Of a stretch of 64,000 nt of DNA, positions 52,915-61,713 are shown piece after piece; the stretch's first letter is position 1, and the number at the start of each line of letters is the position of its first letter. Location of the stretch: positions 558,001 to 622,000 of the forward strand of contig CANMOV010000003.1 in NCBI GenBank assembly GCA_947499565.1, read 5' to 3'. The position numbers and the translations under genes were made by a program. The notes beneath the pieces are model-generated. The model made no database searches. It worked only from the letters and a program-made list of their open reading frames with translations, and was not told the DNA's origin. Origin of the DNA: an uncultured Croceitalea sp. Lineage in GTDB: Bacteria; Bacteroidota; Bacteroidia; Flavobacteriales; Flavobacteriaceae.

Positions 52915-54012
52915 ATGAAAATTGCAATTCTCGGTACTCGTGGTATTCCCAACAATCATGGAGGTTTTGAACAGTTTGCCGAATATCTATCTAAACAATT
53001 ATCTGATAATGGTCATGAAGTCTTTGTTTATAATTCACATTTACATCCATATCAAAACACTGTTTGGAAAGGAGTCAATATAATTCATAAAAAGGATCCG
53101 GAAGATAAAATAGGTACTGCTGGGCAATTTATTTACGATTTCAATTGTATTTTGGATAGTAGAAAAAGAAAGTTTGATGTCCTTTTGCAATTAGGCTATA
53201 CAAGTAGTTCAGTTTGGGGGAGCCTATTACCAAAGAATTCAACCATCATTACAAATATGGATGGTCTTGAGTGGAAAAGGTCAAAATATTCTAAACCTGT
53301 AAGAAATTTTTTAAAAATTGCCGAGAGACTTGCAGTAAAAAGCAGCGACTTCCTCATTTCAGATTCAATAGGTATAAAGGAATATCTTAAAGAAAAGTAC
53401 AATATAATTTCTGAGTTCATACCTTATGGTGCCAATCTTTTTGAAAACCCTACTAGTGAGATTTTATTGGACTACCAAGTAGAAATATCAGCTTATAATA
53501 TGTTAATTGCCAGACTAGAACCTGAAAATAATATTGAAGTTATTTTGGACGGGGTCGCCATGTCACAAAGTAAGCAAAAGTTTCTGGTAATAGGAAAACA
53601 TAAAACAAAATTTGGGGAATATTTGAAAAATAAATATTCCCCAAATAAAAATATTCAGTTCTTAGGAGGTATTTATAACCAAAATCATTTAAATAATCTC
53701 CGGTATTTTGCTAATATTTATTTTCATGGACATTCTGTTGGCGGAACCAACCCTTCTTTATTAGAAGCGATGGCATCGAATTCATTTATAGTTGCTCATG
53801 ATAACATTTTTAATAAAAGTATTTTAAACGATGACGCCTTCTTTTTTAAAAATTCGACTGATGTAATGCAATTATTAGGCATGAACAAAAAGGACTTTGA
53901 AAATAAAGTAGCAGCGAATTCAAAAAAAATCATAACACGTTATTCTTGGCCAAAAATTAATGATGATTATGAACAATTCATTCAAGATTGCCTCAAAAAA
54001 AAACAGGTATAA
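52915..54012 (+). CDS. DUF1972-type GT4 glycosyltransferase (rhamnosyltransferase-like)
   Basis: A 365-residue GT-B glycosyltransferase. The DUF1972 start MKIAILGTRGIPNNHGGFEQFAEYL is typical of rhamnosyltransferases that extend lipid-linked sugars, and the C-terminal GT4 part has the donor EX7E-type region (GGTNPSLLEAMASNSFIVAHD) near 280. With rfbBACD in the same locus a rhamnosyl transfer is plausible but not proven. It overlaps the next gene by 53 bases. Confidence 0.85.
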   Translation: MKIAILGTRGIPNNHGGFEQFAEYLSKQLSDNGHEVFVYNSHLHPYQNTVWKGVNIIHKKDPEDKIGTAGQFIYDFNCILDSRKRKFDVLLQLGYTSSSVWGSLLPKNSTIITNMDGLEWKRSKYSKPVRNFLKIAERLAVKSSDFLISDSIGIKEYLKEKYNIISEFIPYGANLFENPTSEILLDYQVEISAYNMLIARLEPENNIEVILDGVAMSQSKQKFLVIGKHKTKFGEYLKNKYSPNKNIQFLGGIYNQNHLNNLRYFANIYFHGHSVGGTNPSLLEAMASNSFIVAHDNIFNKSILNDDAFFFKNSTDVMQLLGMNKKDFENKVAANSKKIITRYSWPKINDDYEQFIQDCLKKKQV

Positions 54013-55183
54013 TATTCTAAAAAATTGCATATTGCTCTTTGTTTTTGGGCAGTTTTTTGGAAACGCAGTATTATCGGTTTGTTTTGTGTTTTTAGTTATT
54101 AGTACTATAATAAACCTAGATTCAATAAGAGGCGTTTCTAAAAAAATGATACTAGTAATCTTGTTGTTTTTCACTTTCTTTTTCATACATATAATTAGTG
54201 CTGCACTAAACACCTATAATCTTAAAGAATTTATTAAAGTAGAAAAATTTGTGCCATTTTTTATTTTTCCTTTTGTCTTTCTTGTAGCTAAAGACTATTT
54301 TACCGAACAAAGTTTTATTCATAAATGTCAATGCACCTACTTCTTAGCCGCTAATCTTAGTGTAGTGATTTTGACATTAATCGCTATAAAGAATACTATA
54401 GTTACTTCTAATATTATTTATTTTACTTACAATGAATTTACCAATCCATTAGGTATTCAACCAATTTATTATGGTGCTTTTTATTGTTTAGCTCTAATAT
54501 TTGGATTTGAAATACTAGGTATTTATAAAAAGTATAAGAGATCAATTATCATTGGAATGTTTTTACTTTCTCTCGCTATTATTTTAGTTGCCTCTAGAAC
54601 AGCTTGGATTATTCTAACAATAATATTGATAGTCCGACTTATTCCAATTTTGAAGAAGAATATTAAAATTAGATATATAAGCTCAGTAGTTTTACTAGGC
54701 ATAGTATTGCTAGTAGTTAATAACCCTACTTTAAAAAACAGATTATTTTACTCAAATAGTAATATTAGTTCTTATTCCGGACTTTCATTTAGGTTAAAGA
54801 TTTGGCAAAATTCAATGGAGCTAATTTCAAAAAAGCCAGTCTTAGGTTATGGGCCATACGACACTCAATTAGAGTTGCAGAATAAATTTTTAAAAGAAAA
54901 TTTTAGACGCGCATATTTTTTAAAATTAAATTCACACAATCAATATTTGCAAACTGCTTTGGAATCAGGAATGCTCGGCCTGTTATGTCTAATATTGCTG
55001 TTATTATTGCTTTTGTTTCATGCAAGAGCAGATACCAATAAACTTCTTTTTTTCATACTTATTTGCTTATCATTGTTAACAGAATCATATTTCCGAAGAT
55101 TTAATGGAATATTGTTCTTTTGTTATTTTTATTTTTTCTTTCTCTTTGTAGATGACACAAAAAGAAAATTAAACAAACAATAA
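53960..55183 (+). CDS. O-antigen ligase/polymerase family membrane protein (Wzy_C)
   Basis: A 407-residue polytopic protein. The conserved ligase segment is RLKIWQNSMELISKKPVLGYGPYDT followed by NSHNQYLQTALESGMLGLL (His in the periplasmic loop). This matches the Wzy_C/WaaL family, which either ligates the finished glycan to its acceptor or polymerises units. With a separate polymerase present, ligase is the better guess. The start (ATG at 53960) lies inside the previous gene; no later in-frame start fits as well. Confidence 0.82.
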   Translation: MMIMNNSFKIASKKNRYNILKNCILLFVFGQFFGNAVLSVCFVFLVISTIINLDSIRGVSKKMILVILLFFTFFFIHIISAALNTYNLKEFIKVEKFVPFFIFPFVFLVAKDYFTEQSFIHKCQCTYFLAANLSVVILTLIAIKNTIVTSNIIYFTYNEFTNPLGIQPIYYGAFYCLALIFGFEILGIYKKYKRSIIIGMFLLSLAIILVASRTAWIILTIILIVRLIPILKKNIKIRYISSVVLLGIVLLVVNNPTLKNRLFYSNSNISSYSGLSFRLKIWQNSMELISKKPVLGYGPYDTQLELQNKFLKENFRRAYFLKLNSHNQYLQTALESGMLGLLCLILLLLLLLFHARADTNKLLFFILICLSLLTESYFRRFNGILFFCYFYFFFLFVDDTKRKLNKQ

Positions 55184-56535
55184 TGTTTTTTAAACAAGGC
55201 AGATATTCTGGTTTAATCAACCCAATCTCAATGAGTATTGACCTTTTGGTGATAAACTTATTTGCATACTATTTGCCTATAAATTTTCTAAATCCCTATT
55301 TATTTCATGCATATATCTCCTCAGCTTGGATATTTATTGCTTTTACTCTAGATTTTTATGTCATCTATCGCTATACAAAGGTTACTCACATTTTAAAACT
55401 ACTTTTCAGGCAGTTTTTTTTCTATGGTTTAGTTGTCTACGCTTTTATAGGCTTTTTTAAGCAGCCTAACATGAGTAGATTGGCTCTTGCCAAATACGTT
55501 GCTTTTGTTTTTATATCTGTATTTATTTTAAAATTTGTTAGCTATTACCTCTTAATGAAATATAGAGAAAAGATTAAGGGTAATATTAGAAATGTGGTGG
55601 TGATTGGAGATAATAAAAAAACTCAACAGCTCATCAATGTTTTCAATGAAAGAACTGAATATGGATATGATTTTAAAAGACAATTTTCTGCTAAAACAGA
55701 CGAATTTAACATAATGGATTGTTTCCGGTTTATAGTAAAGAATAATGTAGATGAAATCTATTGTTCCATATCTGAACTTACGAATACTCAAATTAGTGCT
55801 TTTATTAACTTTGCTGACAATAATCTTAAAACACTAAAATTTCTACCTGATAATAAGAATATATTTTCCAAAAAATTAAAGTTTGAATATTATGATTACC
55901 TACCCATACTTTCTTTACGAGATATACCAGTTCATAATCCTATAAATGCATTTATTAAAAGAGCTTTTGATGTTTTATTTTCACTATTCGTTTTTTTTGG
56001 AATTTTAATTTGGTTTGCGCCCTTGTTAGCATTATTAATCCGATTAGAATCTAGAGGGCCAATCTTTTTTATTCAGAAGAGAACAGGTTTTGACAATAGG
56101 GAGTTTCAATGCTTTAAGTTTAGATCTATGGCCGTAAATAAAGATGCAGATAATGTTCAGGCAAGTAAAAATGATATGAGAGTTACTAAAATCGGGAAAT
56201 TTATTAGACGAACTAGTATTGATGAGCTACCTCAGTTTTATAATGTTCTTTTTGGGAATATGTCAGTCGTAGGTCCTAGGCCACATATGCTAAAGCATAC
56301 CGATGAATATGCTAATAAGGTAGATAAATATATGCTGCGTCACTTTGTAAAACCTGGAATTACGGGCCTGGCACAAGTAAGAGGTTATCGTGGAGAAATA
56401 GAGCAAGACAGTGATATTCAGAATAGGATTAAATTTGATATATTTTATGTAGAAAACTGGTCTTTTCTATTAGATTTAAAAATAATTTTTCAGACCATAC
56501 TTAATGGTATGGCTGGAGAAGAAAAAGCGTACTAA
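55183..56535 (+). CDS. Undecaprenyl-phosphate glycosyl-1-phosphate transferase (WcaJ-type)
   Basis: A 450-residue polyisoprenyl-phosphate hexose-1-phosphate transferase that starts repeat-unit assembly. It has four N-terminal helices (to about 130), a CoA-binding-like middle domain (VVVIGDNKKTQQLI) and a C-terminal bacterial sugar transferase domain (about 262-450) with KRAFDVLFSL, FIQKRTGFDNREFQCFKFRSM, RRTSIDELPQFYNVLFGNMSVVGPRP and PGITGLAQVRGYRGE. All catalytic segments are intact. It shares one base with the preceding stop. Confidence 0.95.
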   Translation: MFFKQGRYSGLINPISMSIDLLVINLFAYYLPINFLNPYLFHAYISSAWIFIAFTLDFYVIYRYTKVTHILKLLFRQFFFYGLVVYAFIGFFKQPNMSRLALAKYVAFVFISVFILKFVSYYLLMKYREKIKGNIRNVVVIGDNKKTQQLINVFNERTEYGYDFKRQFSAKTDEFNIMDCFRFIVKNNVDEIYCSISELTNTQISAFINFADNNLKTLKFLPDNKNIFSKKLKFEYYDYLPILSLRDIPVHNPINAFIKRAFDVLFSLFVFFGILIWFAPLLALLIRLESRGPIFFIQKRTGFDNREFQCFKFRSMAVNKDADNVQASKNDMRVTKIGKFIRRTSIDELPQFYNVLFGNMSVVGPRPHMLKHTDEYANKVDKYMLRHFVKPGITGLAQVRGYRGEIEQDSDIQNRIKFDIFYVENWSFLLDLKIIFQTILNGMAGEEKAY

Positions 56536-56544
56536 TCATACTAA

Positions 56545-57525
56545 ATGAAAAAAACCCTAATCACAGGAGCGGCAGGTTTTCTAGGTTCTCATCTTTGCGA
56601 TAGATTTATTGCAGAAGGGCATCATGTAATTGGAATGGATAATCTCATTACTGGAGATTTAAAAAATATAGCACACTTATTTCCTTTAGAGAATTTTGAG
56701 TTCCATCATCATGATGTGTCCACATTTGTTCATTTAGAAGGCGACCTAGATTATATCCTACATTTTGCATCACCCGCAAGCCCTATAGACTATTTAAAGA
56801 TTCCCATTGAGACACTAAAAGTGGGTTCTTTAGGAACGCTAAACCTGCTTGGCTTAGCGAAGCAAAAGGGTGCTCGAATATTAGTAGCATCAACCTCAGA
56901 AGTTTATGGAGATCCATTAGTACATCCACAAAATGAGGACTATTTTGGGAATGTAAGCCCAATAGGCCCAAGAGGAGTCTATGATGAAGCCAAACGCTTT
57001 ATGGAATCTATTACTATGGCGTATCATAGACATCATGGATTAGATACTCGAATCGTTAGAATTTTTAATACGTACGGTTCTCGTATGCGATTAAATGATG
57101 GCCGAGTGGTTCCTGCATTTATGGGTCAGGCATTACGGGGGGAAGACTTAACTGTTTTTGGAGATGGTTCCCAAACTAGATCATTTACCTACATAGATGA
57201 TCAGGTCGAAGGAATATATCGCTTATTAATGAGTGATTATGTAGAACCTGTAAATATTGGGAATCCGGATGAAACAACGATAAAAGAGTTTGCTGAGGAA
57301 ATTATTAACCTTACTGGGACGGATCAAAAAGTAATCTACAAACCGCTACCTCAAGACGATCCTCTACAGCGTCAACCAGATATTTCTAGAGCAAAGGAAG
57401 TATTAGGCTGGGAGCCTAAAGTACATCGGTCGGAAGGGTTAAAAATAGTATTTGAATATTTTAAATCCCTATCTCCAGAAGAACTTCAAAAAAAAGAACA
57501 CAGAGATTTTTCTAACAATTCTTAG
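56545..57525 (+). CDS. UDP-glucuronate decarboxylase-like SDR enzyme
   Basis: A 326-residue extended [17 protein letters not shown] (8-21) binds NAD, and [30 protein letters not shown] and [10 protein letters not shown] (YxxxK) are diagnostic of UDP-xylose synthases, which convert UDP-glucuronate to UDP-xylose. It is the last gene of the polysaccharide locus, 9 bases after the initiating transferase. Confidence 0.9.
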   Translation: MKKTLITGAAGFLGSHLCDRFIAEGHHVIGMDNLITGDLKNIAHLFPLENFEFHHHDVSTFVHLEGDLDYILHFASPASPIDYLKIPIETLKVGSLGTLNLLGLAKQKGARILVASTSEVYGDPLVHPQNEDYFGNVSPIGPRGVYDEAKRFMESITMAYHRHHGLDTRIVRIFNTYGSRMRLNDGRVVPAFMGQALRGEDLTVFGDGSQTRSFTYIDDQVEGIYRLLMSDYVEPVNIGNPDETTIKEFAEEIINLTGTDQKVIYKPLPQDDPLQRQPDISRAKEVLGWEPKVHRSEGLKIVFEYFKSLSPEELQKKEHRDFSNNS

Positions 57526-57567
57526 TTAGACTTTTTTCAAGTAGTATTTTAGCCAAAAATTTGACAA

Positions 57568-58839
57568 ATGAATATTCTTATTCTTGGTTCTGGAGGTAGA
57601 GAACATACTCTTGCTTGGAAAATTGCTCAAAGTAATAAACTCACTAAACTTTTTGTTGCTCCAGGTAATGCGGGAACAAATGAGCTAGCCGAGAATGTAG
57701 AAATAGCGATAAACGATTTTGAAGCTATCAAAGCATTAGTTTTAAAAGAAGAAATTAATTTGGTTCTTGTTGGACCTGAGGATCCTTTGGTAAATGGGAT
57801 TCATGATTTCTTTTTAAATGATGCTCAGTTAAAAGAAGTAGCCGTAATAGGACCAGAAAAATTGGCCGCAACTTTAGAGGGCTCAAAGGAATTTGCCAAG
57901 GAGTTTATGATGCGCCATAATATTCCAACGGCAGCTTATCAAAGTTTCACTTCAATAAATCTGGAAGAAGGATATTCCTTTTTAGAAAGCCTAAAGCCAC
58001 CTTATGTGCTTAAAGCAGATGGTCTAGCTGCCGGGAAAGGGGTTTTGATACTTAATAACCTTAAAGAAGCAAAAAGTGAGCTTAAATCAATGCTATTAGA
58101 TGCCAAATTTGGCAGTGCCAGTGCAACTGTGGTTATTGAAGAGTTTTTAGACGGAATAGAATTAAGTTGCTTTGTACTTACTGATGGTAAAAACTACAAA
58201 GTATTACCAATGGCGAAAGATTACAAGCGCATAGGAGAAGGGGATACAGGTCTTAATACTGGAGGCATGGGAGCTATTTCTCCAGTTCCATTTGTAGATG
58301 AAACATTTATTCAAAAAATTGAAGAACGAATAGTAATACCTACTGTAGAAGGATTAAGAAAAGATAAATATCCTTACAAAGGATTCATTTTTATTGGATT
58401 GATAAAAGTTGGCAATGACCCAAAAGTCATTGAGTACAATGTAAGAATGGGAGATCCAGAGACCGAAGTTGTAATCCCAAGGATTAAAAATGACTTTGTT
58501 GAGGTGCTAGATGCAACCGCGAATCAAAAATTAGATACAATAGCACTTCAAATTGATGAACGAGCTGCAGTTACATTAATGGCAGTTTCAGGAGGGTACC
58601 CAGAAGCTTATGAAAAAGGAAAAGAAATTAGTGGTTTAGAAAAAATTAATGAATCACTAGTTTATCATGCGGGAACCAAATCCCATAATGGTAAAGTACA
58701 AACCAATGGAGGTAGAGTATTGGCAGTAACTTCTTATGGCAGCAGCTATAAAGACGCTTTACAAACGTCCTACAAAAATATTAAAGAGATTGACTTTGAA
58801 GGAATGTATTATCGAAAAGATATTGGTTTCGATTTATAA
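57568..58839 (+). CDS. purD: Phosphoribosylamine-glycine ligase
   Basis: A 423-residue ATP-grasp enzyme of purine synthesis. GSGGREHTLAW (7-17), VLKADGLAAGKGV (near 150), GMGAISPVP and the metal-binding EYNVRMGDPETEVV (near 290) are intact. Its last two codons (TTA TAA) form a palindrome shared with the end of the convergent small gene. It marks the return to core chromosome after the polysaccharide locus. Confidence 0.97.
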   Translation: MNILILGSGGREHTLAWKIAQSNKLTKLFVAPGNAGTNELAENVEIAINDFEAIKALVLKEEINLVLVGPEDPLVNGIHDFFLNDAQLKEVAVIGPEKLAATLEGSKEFAKEFMMRHNIPTAAYQSFTSINLEEGYSFLESLKPPYVLKADGLAAGKGVLILNNLKEAKSELKSMLLDAKFGSASATVVIEEFLDGIELSCFVLTDGKNYKVLPMAKDYKRIGEGDTGLNTGGMGAISPVPFVDETFIQKIEERIVIPTVEGLRKDKYPYKGFIFIGLIKVGNDPKVIEYNVRMGDPETEVVIPRIKNDFVEVLDATANQKLDTIALQIDERAAVTLMAVSGGYPEAYEKGKEISGLEKINESLVYHAGTKSHNGKVQTNGGRVLAVTSYGSSYKDALQTSYKNIKEIDFEGMYYRKDIGFDL

Positions 58840-59055
58840 GTAAGAATGCGAAGAAATACTTTTATCTTCTTCACCATTATCACTGAAGGTTTTTAATTGA
58901 CCCATCCAGTAAACCATAGCAACAAAACCTGTAATCATAAACAACCAGTTAAGGGTATTTGAACTCCACCAACTTTCCATAAAACGGAAAAAATCAAAAG
59001 GAGCAAAAAGTACGTTTACAAATAAGTCTTCAATCCAATAAAAAAATGCGCTCAT
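58834..59055 (-). CDS. DUF6341 family small membrane protein
   Basis: A 73-residue protein with one clear membrane helix (about 37-53, LNWLFMITGFVAMVYWMGQL) and an amphipathic start rich in Phe and Trp (FFRFMESWWSSNT). The pattern matches the small flavobacterial DUF6341 family, which databases sometimes mislabel as uracil phosphoribosyltransferase; nothing here supports an enzyme. It is divergent from the DUF6427 gene (39 bases between starts) and overlaps purD by 6 bases tail to tail. Confidence 0.75.
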   Translation of the reverse strand: MSAFFYWIEDLFVNVLFAPFDFFRFMESWWSSNTLNWLFMITGFVAMVYWMGQLKTFSDNGEEDKSISSHSYL

Positions 59056-59094
59056 CTTAGCTATATTTACTAGGCAAAAATAGTAAAACGAAAC

Positions 59095-60030
59095 ATGATA
59101 TCAAGTTTTTTTAGCAAAACTAAACCAATCAACTATTTAGTTTTATTGATTTTCCTGCTTGTATTTTACACAATCAACTTTTTTGCCTTTAAAAACCCCT
59201 CCTTAGATGTTGTACTATTTGCTTTGGTCTTAATTGCAACTTTACTGCAGGTAATAGGTGTTCAAGAGATTGTTAGAAAAAGCAAAACTACCAATACAAC
59301 TTCCTTTGCAATGTTATTTTTTGTGTTGCTTTGCATGGCTATTCCACAGATAATACACTTTAAAGAAGTAGTTTTTTGCAATTTGTTTTTAATGCTTTCG
59401 CTTAATCGCTTACTCCCTTTAAAAAACTTGAAGCAAGTAAAAAGTAAAATTTTTGATGCTACACTTTGGATATGCGTTGCCAGTATTTTTGACCCCTGGG
59501 TTTTATTGTTTTTAACCATAGTTTTTTTAGCGGTATACGTTTACGGTACTAAGGATTTTAAAAACTGGCTTGTTCCAATAGTGGCAATTATCTTTTTTGT
59601 TTTATTGCTAGTAACGTTTTTAACCTTAACCAAAAACATTGCCTTTCTAGGGGACCACTATATTGTAGAGTTTAAAGCAGGGTTTTTAGAAAGTTTCATC
59701 AATAATTTTAACCTAAAACCCTTTATTTATATCCTTATAGTTTTAGGCCTAATCTTAATCGTTTTTATAAAGCAAGGATATCAAGGCGTTGCGCGTATTG
59801 TGCATTTGCGATTGTTACTCGTTTATTTTTTAGTTGCCGTCTTTGTTTTTAGTATTCAAAATACCAAGACCAATAATTATATGGTTTTGCTTTATTCATT
59901 TTTTCCAGCTTCAGTATTTGCGACTAATTTTTTGGAAACACTTAAAAAGAAACGTTTAAAAGAATTAGTCCTTGTGATATGTGTTTTGTTTCCGTTCATT
60001 TTACTTATTATTGATTTAGTAAAAAAATAA
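59095..60030 (+). CDS. DUF6427 family polytopic membrane protein
   Basis: A 311-residue protein with about ten membrane helices and very few polar residues. The start MISSFFSKTKPINYLVLLIF and the NRLLPLKNLKQVKSKIFDATLW segment after the fourth helix are typical of DUF6427 proteins of Flavobacteriaceae. The overall layout resembles glycosyltransferase-type or permease-like membrane proteins, but no catalytic motif is evident. A DUF4254 gene follows 32 bases later. Function unknown. Confidence 0.78.
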   Translation: MISSFFSKTKPINYLVLLIFLLVFYTINFFAFKNPSLDVVLFALVLIATLLQVIGVQEIVRKSKTTNTTSFAMLFFVLLCMAIPQIIHFKEVVFCNLFLMLSLNRLLPLKNLKQVKSKIFDATLWICVASIFDPWVLLFLTIVFLAVYVYGTKDFKNWLVPIVAIIFFVLLLVTFLTLTKNIAFLGDHYIVEFKAGFLESFINNFNLKPFIYILIVLGLILIVFIKQGYQGVARIVHLRLLLVYFLVAVFVFSIQNTKTNNYMVLLYSFFPASVFATNFLETLKKKRLKELVLVICVLFPFILLIIDLVKK

Positions 60031-60062
60031 AGAGATAGGGTATATTTGCTAAAATTTCTATC

Positions 60063-60665
60063 ATGTTTAGCAGCTCAGCTTTTAAAATATTCGAAGAGAG
60101 TATTAATAAGTACCATATACTTGATGATGTAAGCCAACCCTTTTCAAATCCATATGATAAAGATAAAATTGAGCATTTATTATATCGTAAGAATTGGATA
60201 GACACGGTACAATGGCATTATGAAGATATTATTAGAGACCCTAATATAGAACCATCTGCAGCACTTGTTCTTAAACGAAAGATTGATGCCAGTAATCAAG
60301 ATAGAACGGATTTGGTGGAGTATATAGACAGCTATTTTTTTAAAAAATACGAATCGGTTCAAATTCAAAATAGCGCAACTATTAATACCGAAAGCCCGGC
60401 TTGGGCTATTGATAGGTTGTCCATTTTAGCATTGAAAATTTATCACATGCAAGAAGAGGTAAACCGAACAGATGCATCTGACGAGCATCTTGAAAAGTGC
60501 AAAACAAAGCTTCAGGTGTTATTAGAGCAGAGAAAGGATTTGTCTACTGCCATTGATCAGTTATTAGGAGATATTGAAGCTGGTAAAAAATACATGAAAG
60601 TCTACAAACAAATGAAGATGTATAATGATGATGAGCTAAACCCTGTCCTTCGTGGTCAGAAATGA
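60063..60665 (+). CDS. DUF4254 family protein
   Basis: A 200-residue, mostly helical soluble protein. The segments WHYEDIIRDP (near 53), RKIDASNQDRTDLVEYID (near 74) and SPAWAIDRLSILALKIYHMQEE (near 115) are the conserved blocks of DUF4254, which usually lies next to a GT9 glycosyltransferase as here. The 14-base overlap with that gene supports coupled expression. Function unknown. Confidence 0.85.
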   Translation: MFSSSAFKIFEESINKYHILDDVSQPFSNPYDKDKIEHLLYRKNWIDTVQWHYEDIIRDPNIEPSAALVLKRKIDASNQDRTDLVEYIDSYFFKKYESVQIQNSATINTESPAWAIDRLSILALKIYHMQEEVNRTDASDEHLEKCKTKLQVLLEQRKDLSTAIDQLLGDIEAGKKYMKVYKQMKMYNDDELNPVLRGQK

Positions 60666-61704
60666 TAAAGAAGCACATGTTTTAGTAATTCGCCTATCCG
60701 CAATGGGTGATGTCGCCATGCTTCTTCCAGTTTTGTCTTTTTTAGTTGAATCCAACCCTGCTTTAAAAATAACATTACTTACCAAAACGCATTTTGCTCC
60801 TATTTTTAGCTCATTTCCAAACCTCAGAATAGTTGAGGCTGATGTAAAAGGAAAACACAAAGGACTTTTGGGTCTTTTTAGATTATATAAAGATTTAAAG
60901 GAATTGGGAATTACTTCTGTAGCGGATGTGCATAATGTGCTAAGAAGTAATATTTTAAAATTCTTTTTTAGCCATGGGAATATTCCTTTTGTTCAAATTG
61001 ATAAGGGGCGAAAAGAAAAAGCTGCACTTACGAGAGCCTCAAATAAAGATTTTAAGCAATTAAAAACAACACAGCAACGTTACGCAGATGTTTTTGAAAA
61101 ACTAGGATATCCTATTGATTTAAAGAAGACAAAGCTTTTAGAAAGAGATCAACTTAATGAGAAGATTATTGAGATTACAGGCTTAAAAAACCAAAGATGG
61201 ATTGGTATTGCACCCTTTGCCGCTCATGAAGGTAAAATGTACCCCTTACACTTAATGGAGAAAGTAATTACGGAGCTTTCAAAAGTTGAAAACTATAAAA
61301 TACTATTGTTTGGGGGTGGGGCAAAAGATATTGAAATACTAAGCGCTATTGAAAACCAGTTTAAGTATAAGGTAGTTTCTATGGCGGGTAAGTTGTCATT
61401 TTCTGAGGAACTTAACGTAATCTCCAATCTAGACCTTATGCTTTCAATGGATAGTGGGAATGGTCATTTGGCTGCCAATTTTGGCATTCCTGTAATCACA
61501 CTTTGGGGTGTTACACACCCTTATGCTGGTTTTGCCCCTTTTGGCCAACCTGAAAAAAATGGGATAACATCAGATATAGAAAATTATCCTTTGATCCCTA
61601 CATCAATTTATGGAAATAAGGTTCCACAAGGGTATGAAAAAGTTATGGAGACTATTTCGGCAAAAAAGGTAGCTCAAAAAATAGTCGCAATAGTTAACAG
61701 CTAG
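60652..61704 (+). CDS. GT9 (heptosyltransferase-like) glycosyltransferase
   Basis: A 350-residue GT-B enzyme. VIRLSAMGDVAMLLPVL near residue 13 is the GT9 start motif, and DLMLSMDSGNGHLAANFGIPVITLWGVTHPYAGFAPFG near 265 is the donor-binding end. Such enzymes add heptose or a related sugar to the lipopolysaccharide core. The start is GTG at 60652; no in-frame ATG precedes the domain. It is convergent with the TonB receptor, with 9 bases between the stops. Confidence 0.9.
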   Translation: MVRNDKEAHVLVIRLSAMGDVAMLLPVLSFLVESNPALKITLLTKTHFAPIFSSFPNLRIVEADVKGKHKGLLGLFRLYKDLKELGITSVADVHNVLRSNILKFFFSHGNIPFVQIDKGRKEKAALTRASNKDFKQLKTTQQRYADVFEKLGYPIDLKKTKLLERDQLNEKIIEITGLKNQRWIGIAPFAAHEGKMYPLHLMEKVITELSKVENYKILLFGGGAKDIEILSAIENQFKYKVVSMAGKLSFSEELNVISNLDLMLSMDSGNGHLAANFGIPVITLWGVTHPYAGFAPFGQPEKNGITSDIENYPLIPTSIYGNKVPQGYEKVMETISAKKVAQKIVAIVNS

Positions 61705-61713
61705 GGCTAGGGT

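Noticed and set aside
58834-59055. Uracil phosphoribosyltransferase label for the 73-residue protein
   Set aside because: It is a single-helix membrane protein with no PRPP-binding motif.
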